Source: Frigididesulfovibrio sp031553235 (GTDB lineage: Bacteria > Desulfobacterota > Desulfovibrionia > Desulfovibrionales > Desulfovibrionaceae). Taken from it: a stretch of DNA of 64,000 bases. The stretch lies in NCBI GenBank assembly GCA_031553235.1, contig JAVBLS010000004.1:22121-86120 (forward strand). The letters run 5' to 3'. Shown in pieces: positions 62,550 to 64,000 of this stretch. Under the pieces are notes generated by a model. That model saw only the letters and a program-made list of their open reading frames with translations. It was not told where the DNA came from and made no database searches. The position numbers were made by a program, and so were the translations under genes. How positions within the stretch are numbered: the stretch's first letter is position 1; each line of letters starts with the position of its first letter.

Positions 62550-62652
62550 AAAAAAATCCTTATAATTTCCCGGCCGTTCCCGGGCCTTCATTCATCGTCG
62601 GCACTGGAGCGGCAAAGCGTTTTTGCATCACCGACCGCATAACGGTATTATC

Positions 62653-63768
62653 TAGTGTCTAAATACAAAAATTTCACATATTATTTGCAAGCTGAGCCCC
62701 TCTGACTTCCCGCTTTTTCCAGACAAAAGGTTTTGCGCTCTGGTTGTAGGCCTCGATAAACTTGCCGATGTGCTCGCAAAGCGCTTTGATATTCGCAAAA
62801 CTAACTCCGCGCAAAGGCTTCCGAGTAAAAATGCCAAGCCATATCTCTACCATGTTCAGCCGGCTCGCACTTGCCGGCGTATAGTGGAAAAAAACATTCC
62901 CATGCGTTTCGAGCCAAAGGCCATGCCGTTTATGGATGCTGCGATCATCAAAAATGACGTGATATTCTTCAGCACTGGGAAGTTCGGACAGCAATTCGTC
63001 CAGGAAGGATAGAAAGCCATTTTTTTGTTTTTTGACTCGAATCTGTCGTTTTTCCATGGATTCTCCCTGTTGCCACCTCCAACGCCGCAAAAATATTCAT
63101 AGTACCGTTGCGCTTATAGGTACTCTCCAGGACGTGTATAAGTTTTTATCGGAACTTACGGCATATCTCATCATAAATTCCGAGGCTTGCATATTTTATT
63201 TTTCATCGACGCAGATCACAAGAGCTTTTTCGCTGTCAGATAGATACAAACCAACGACATCTGCCGTTTTTGCCACAAACTCAAAGTCAGTGCAGATGCA
63301 CCATGACCGTTTGCGGGCAAGGCTGATCCTTTGTTCACGCAAGAGCAGCCAGATAGCATTGAGTATCCAAGCTCCTGTGCGGTAACGTTCCATCCCATTG
63401 TGCGAATCCATCGGGCGGAGCCTGCTCAAGCTTTTCCAGCACCGTTCGCTTAAATTCTTCTTGATAGGCGGCAGGACGGCCGCTTCTGTAATGGTCAGAA
63501 AGCCCTGCCAATCCATCCGCAATGAATCTGTTCTTCCATCGAATAACCGTCGCGTCGCTGACATTGCAAGCTCGCGCGATTTCTTTGACCGGCCGATCTT
63601 CCAGACATTGCAGCATGATCTTTGCTCTCAGGTTCAAGCAGAATTGTAGTTTCCGGCTCTTGGCAATCCCAAGAAGTTGGTTTTTTATGCTCTCATCGCA
63701 GACAACACGCCTTGCTGGTCGTGCCATATGTCCTCCAATCTTTAAAGAGAACTATATTACTGGGAGCA
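62653..63768 (-). mobile_element. probable extent of the decayed IS630-like element
   Basis: The transposase remnant is flanked by AT-rich DNA. The outer sequences AGTGTCT (from about 62654) and, inverted, AGTGCTC (ending about 63768) share only AGTG, so the inverted repeats and borders are uncertain. No duplicate of the TA target can be demonstrated. Confidence 0.35.
62674..63727 (-). pseudogene. IS630-family transposase, multiply frameshifted
   Basis: Read on the minus strand, the frames together give a full IS630-type transposase. First comes an HTH region (ARACNVSDATVIRWKNRF) from 63727, then in another frame SLARKRSWCICTDFEF and LVICVDEK (first catalytic Asp). A stop replaces the usual continuation, then TYKRNGTMNIFAALEVATG, then yet another frame with FDDRSIHKRHG, FHYTPASASRLNMVEIWLG (catalytic Glu) and PFVWKK. 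At least four frame changes and one stop make it nonfunctional. It sits just upstream of the adaptor gene at the border of the glycan locus. Confidence 0.88.
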
Positions 63769-63882
63769 CTTTTTTTCTTAACACATGCCACAGTAGATTG
63801 AGGCAGGCCAGGAATTTAGTCTGATTGACTGTTAAAAATTAAACGCTCTGAGTAATATTATTACTGATATCCGCATTAATAA

Positions 63883-64000
63883 TTAAATATGTTCCACTTT
63901 CTTAAAGCACCCGGCGATTACCTGCTTTCGCGAGCGGAGAGTCCGAATTGCCCTTTTCAGTTCGCGTTTCAGGTGGGCCAGGTCCGTACAGCAGATATTT
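63883..64000 (-). CDS. C-terminal fragment of an unidentified gene, possibly transposase-like (partial)
   Basis: On the minus strand a frame is open from the window edge to a stop at 63883-63885 and encodes about 38 residues with CTDLAHLKRELKRAIRTLR and VIAGCFKKVEHI. The basic helical ending resembles the C-termini of some DDE transposases. The rest of the gene lies outside the window, so the identity is a guess. The stretch 63769-63882 is AT-rich and holds nothing that I recognise. Confidence 0.3.
   Translation of the reverse strand, partial: NICCTDLAHLKRELKRAIRTLRSRKQVIAGCFKKVEHI

Noticed and set aside
1..64000. CRISPR arrays, rRNA genes, riboswitches
   Set aside because: No regularly spaced repeats, rRNA sequence or recognisable riboswitch fold was seen anywhere in the window.

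Overview
The window is mostly GC-rich, densely coding bacterial DNA with strong AGGAG-type ribosome sites, sigma-54 (enhancer-dependent) regulators and many short overlaps between genes. No rRNA or strict marker gene is present. The style and gene content (anaerobe-type amino acid catabolism, sigma-54 control, a large surface-glycan locus) fit a Desulfovibrionaceae-like, possibly host-associated, deltaproteobacterium; this is inference and not proven by the sequence.

Region A (1-8.5 kb, plus strand) is one operon for trans-4-hydroxyproline catabolism: 3' part of an FAD dehydrogenase subunit, hydroxyproline epimerase/proline racemase, 2Fe-2S subunit, second FAD/2Fe-2S subunit, aldehyde dehydrogenase, a membrane transporter, a DapA-family deaminase and an EamA exporter. 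Together they can convert 4-hydroxy-L-proline to 2-oxoglutarate. A sigma-54 activator follows (8.6-10.6 kb).

Region B (10.6-12.6 kb) holds a 117-bp three-hairpin intergenic element, lgt, a tRNA-Leu(GAG), and a decayed HTH antitoxin gene, which looks like an old integration site.

Region C (12.6-20.1 kb) is a second catabolic unit: a paralogous sigma-54 activator facing a minus-strand operon (DapA-family lyase, RidA, a collapsed aldehyde dehydrogenase, FAD oxidoreductase, MFS transporter). Its promoter region contains two divergent sigma-54-type promoters with an inverted repeat midway between them; the plus-strand one precedes a short GrdE-like ORF.

Region D (20.1-62.6 kb) is a surface-glycan/lipid locus. 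It starts with a patatin, then an outer-membrane efflux lipoprotein, MacB-type ABC ATPase and permease, an O-antigen polymerase/ligase-like protein and a NodB deacetylase (minus strand). The plus strand continues with a GT4, a WbaP-type initiating transferase and GalE. A visibly more AT-rich insert (31.7-41.2 kb) follows: ABC exporter, GT9 fusion, methyltransferase, a B12-radical-SAM/methyltransferase fusion and a GT4. Next comes a highly reducing type I polyketide synthase (KS-AT-DH-MT-ER-KR-ACP) with no thioesterase, overlapping an alpha-oxoamine synthase, then GNAT, formyltransferase and SDR genes. Convergent to it is a minus-strand operon: MFP adaptor, GT4, Wzx-type flippase, MurG/MGT-like transferase, SPASM radical SAM, GT4, NodB deacetylase and a GT2 resembling ceramide glucosyltransferases.

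The most striking candidate system is the PKS/oxoamine-synthase/SDR/GNAT set. By analogy with fumonisin-type assembly it should build a polyketide acyl chain, release it by decarboxylative condensation with an amino acid, and reduce it to a sphingoid-like amino alcohol, which neighbouring enzymes could acylate, formylate and glycosylate. The right end is a multiply broken IS630-type transposase gene and a possible second transposase fragment.
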